Of a stretch of DNA of 64,000 nucleotides, positions 63,273 through 64,000 are shown one piece after another. Position 1 is the first letter of the stretch. Each line of letters begins with the position of its first letter. Made by a program: the position numbers and the translations under genes. The stretch is from Dysgonomonas sp. 520 (GTDB lineage Bacteria; Bacteroidota; Bacteroidia; Bacteroidales; Dysgonomonadaceae): contig NZ_QVMP01000010.1 in the NCBI RefSeq assembly GCF_010501095.1, forward strand, positions 33,488 through 97,487, read 5' to 3'. A model generated the notes under the pieces. The model saw nothing but the letters and a program-made list of their open reading frames with translations. It was not told the origin of the DNA and searched no databases.

Positions 63273-64000
63273 TTAATTGATTGGTAAGGCCCACATTTGA
63301 CCTTCTCCCGTATAAAATGCTGTTCCTCCAAGATTTTTTACCCATACATAATAATTTGTAGTTGTTGTATGAGTAACCAGAAAAACTCCTGCCACCGGGG
63401 AGTGATAACCATTTGTCGGAACAGAACCACTCATTACTTGCCCAACGGTATTAGCAGCATTTAGTGTTGTACCCGATTTGCTTAAACTCCATAAAAGAGA
63501 AGCCGGTGTCGGATTAGATATTGTAAATGTGGCATTATATGATATTTGCCAGGTGCCTGCCGGCAAAGTGATACTTACACCTACATATTCGGTAGCTCCC
63601 GCACTTAAACCTTTACCTAAACTAGAATATTTATTGCTTAAAGTATTACCTACATTCTGATTAGGCCGTACAATAGAACGTATTGCTTGTGGTTTCCAAG
63701 AAGCATTTCCGTTAGCATCACTTGTCAGCGTCCTGTTTGTTCCCTGTGTTCCATCCTGTAAGCGAAATCCTCCGCCTTGTGTCGTACTGCGGATATCCAC
63801 TTTTGTTTGAGGATCATTTGTGCCGATACCTACATTACCATTAGCTTTTACCACAATGTCATCCGCAATATTCGTATTTCCGTTTGTGTTTTTTTGCGCA
63901 TCAATGTGAAACACCCCTTGTGGCGACTCCGTGTTCACTCCTACCTGCCCATAAGCCTTGAAACCGACCAAAAGCATTGATAAGAATAATAAAGTTTTTT
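63273..64000 (-). CDS. Secreted fibre-like protein, paralogue D (5' end outside window)
   Basis: The frame is open to the window edge and reads KTLLFLSMLLVGFKAYGQVG, so the ATG at 63977 is inside the signal peptide and the true start lies beyond 64000. The mature protein begins VGVNTESPQGVFHIDAQ. It then has GNVGIGTNDPQTKVDI, GTNRTLTSDANGNASW and a C-terminal domain with TLPAGTWQISYNATF and GEGQMWALPIN. It closely resembles B and C. Confidence 0.75.
   Translation of the reverse strand, partial: KTLLFLSMLLVGFKAYGQVGVNTESPQGVFHIDAQKNTNGNTNIADDIVVKANGNVGIGTNDPQTKVDIRSTTQGGGFRLQDGTQGTNRTLTSDANGNASWKPQAIRSIVRPNQNVGNTLSNKYSSLGKGLSAGATEYVGVSITLPAGTWQISYNATFTISNPTPASLLWSLSKSGTTLNAANTVGQVMSGSVPTNGYHSPVAGVFLVTHTTTTNYYVWVKNLGGTAFYTGEGQMWALPIN

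Overview
The window looks like the chromosome of a Bacteroidota bacterium, order Bacteroidales, probably close to Dysgonomonas or Parabacteroides. The genus is an inference from gene content. DNA is AT-rich. Promoters follow the Bacteroidota pattern TAnnTTTG, and starts rarely carry a Shine-Dalgarno sequence. Family-specific genes include the L28/L33/DUF4295 cluster, a multi-copy DUF349 protein, a thr operon with a PGM-like kinase, and a myo-inositol-phosphate synthase cluster. No rRNA, CRISPR array, insertion sequence or prophage is visible. Two tRNA genes are present.

Layout. 0-4.6 kb: end of an AlkD-like gene, a hemerythrin/NarL-like pair, recF with a DUF721 gene, a coiled-coil lipoprotein. 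4.9-10.7 kb: carB, a tautomerase, a UBA/EF-Ts-like protein, a repeat cluster, a divergent HxlR/DJ-1 pair. 10.9-18.8 kb: thr operon (thrA, PGM-like kinase, thrC) on the minus strand, a YrdC-family gene, a HAD hydrolase, ribF. 19.1-23.7 kb: an ABC importer with its own porin, then fabI. 23.7-31.1 kb: two lipoproteins with a long hairpin leader, a DUF1877 protein, an AraC/GyrI regulator, bcp-recA, a large non-coding repeat, a LOG protein and a MATE pump. 31.2-33.9 kb: tRNA-Gly and tRNA-Tyr, ribH, DUF349. 34-46.4 kb: housekeeping genes (hisS, rpmB-rpmG, ftsY, rimO) with two sets of HU-like DNA-binding proteins, two of which also have a membrane span and a LysM-like domain. 46.6-53.5 kb: lysS, gpsA, pgi, a lipoprotein, rlmN, pdxA. 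53.5-58.3 kb: a five-gene inositol-phospholipid cluster. 58.4-64 kb: four secreted fibre-like paralogues, an AraC regulator between two inverted copies of a palindromic site, and an aminotransferase-murQ chimeric pseudogene.

The strongest candidate for an undescribed system is the HU / HU-TM-LysM / TM-LysM set at 34.99-36.66 kb and 44.07-46.36 kb. These proteins appear built to join the chromosome to the inner membrane and cell wall. Other notable signals are nested palindromic repeats sharing a GTCATYCTGA core, a short AAGGT-N5-ACCTT hairpin at four intergenic sites, an inverted fragment of ribF beside the intact gene, and the fibre-gene region with its flanking palindromes.
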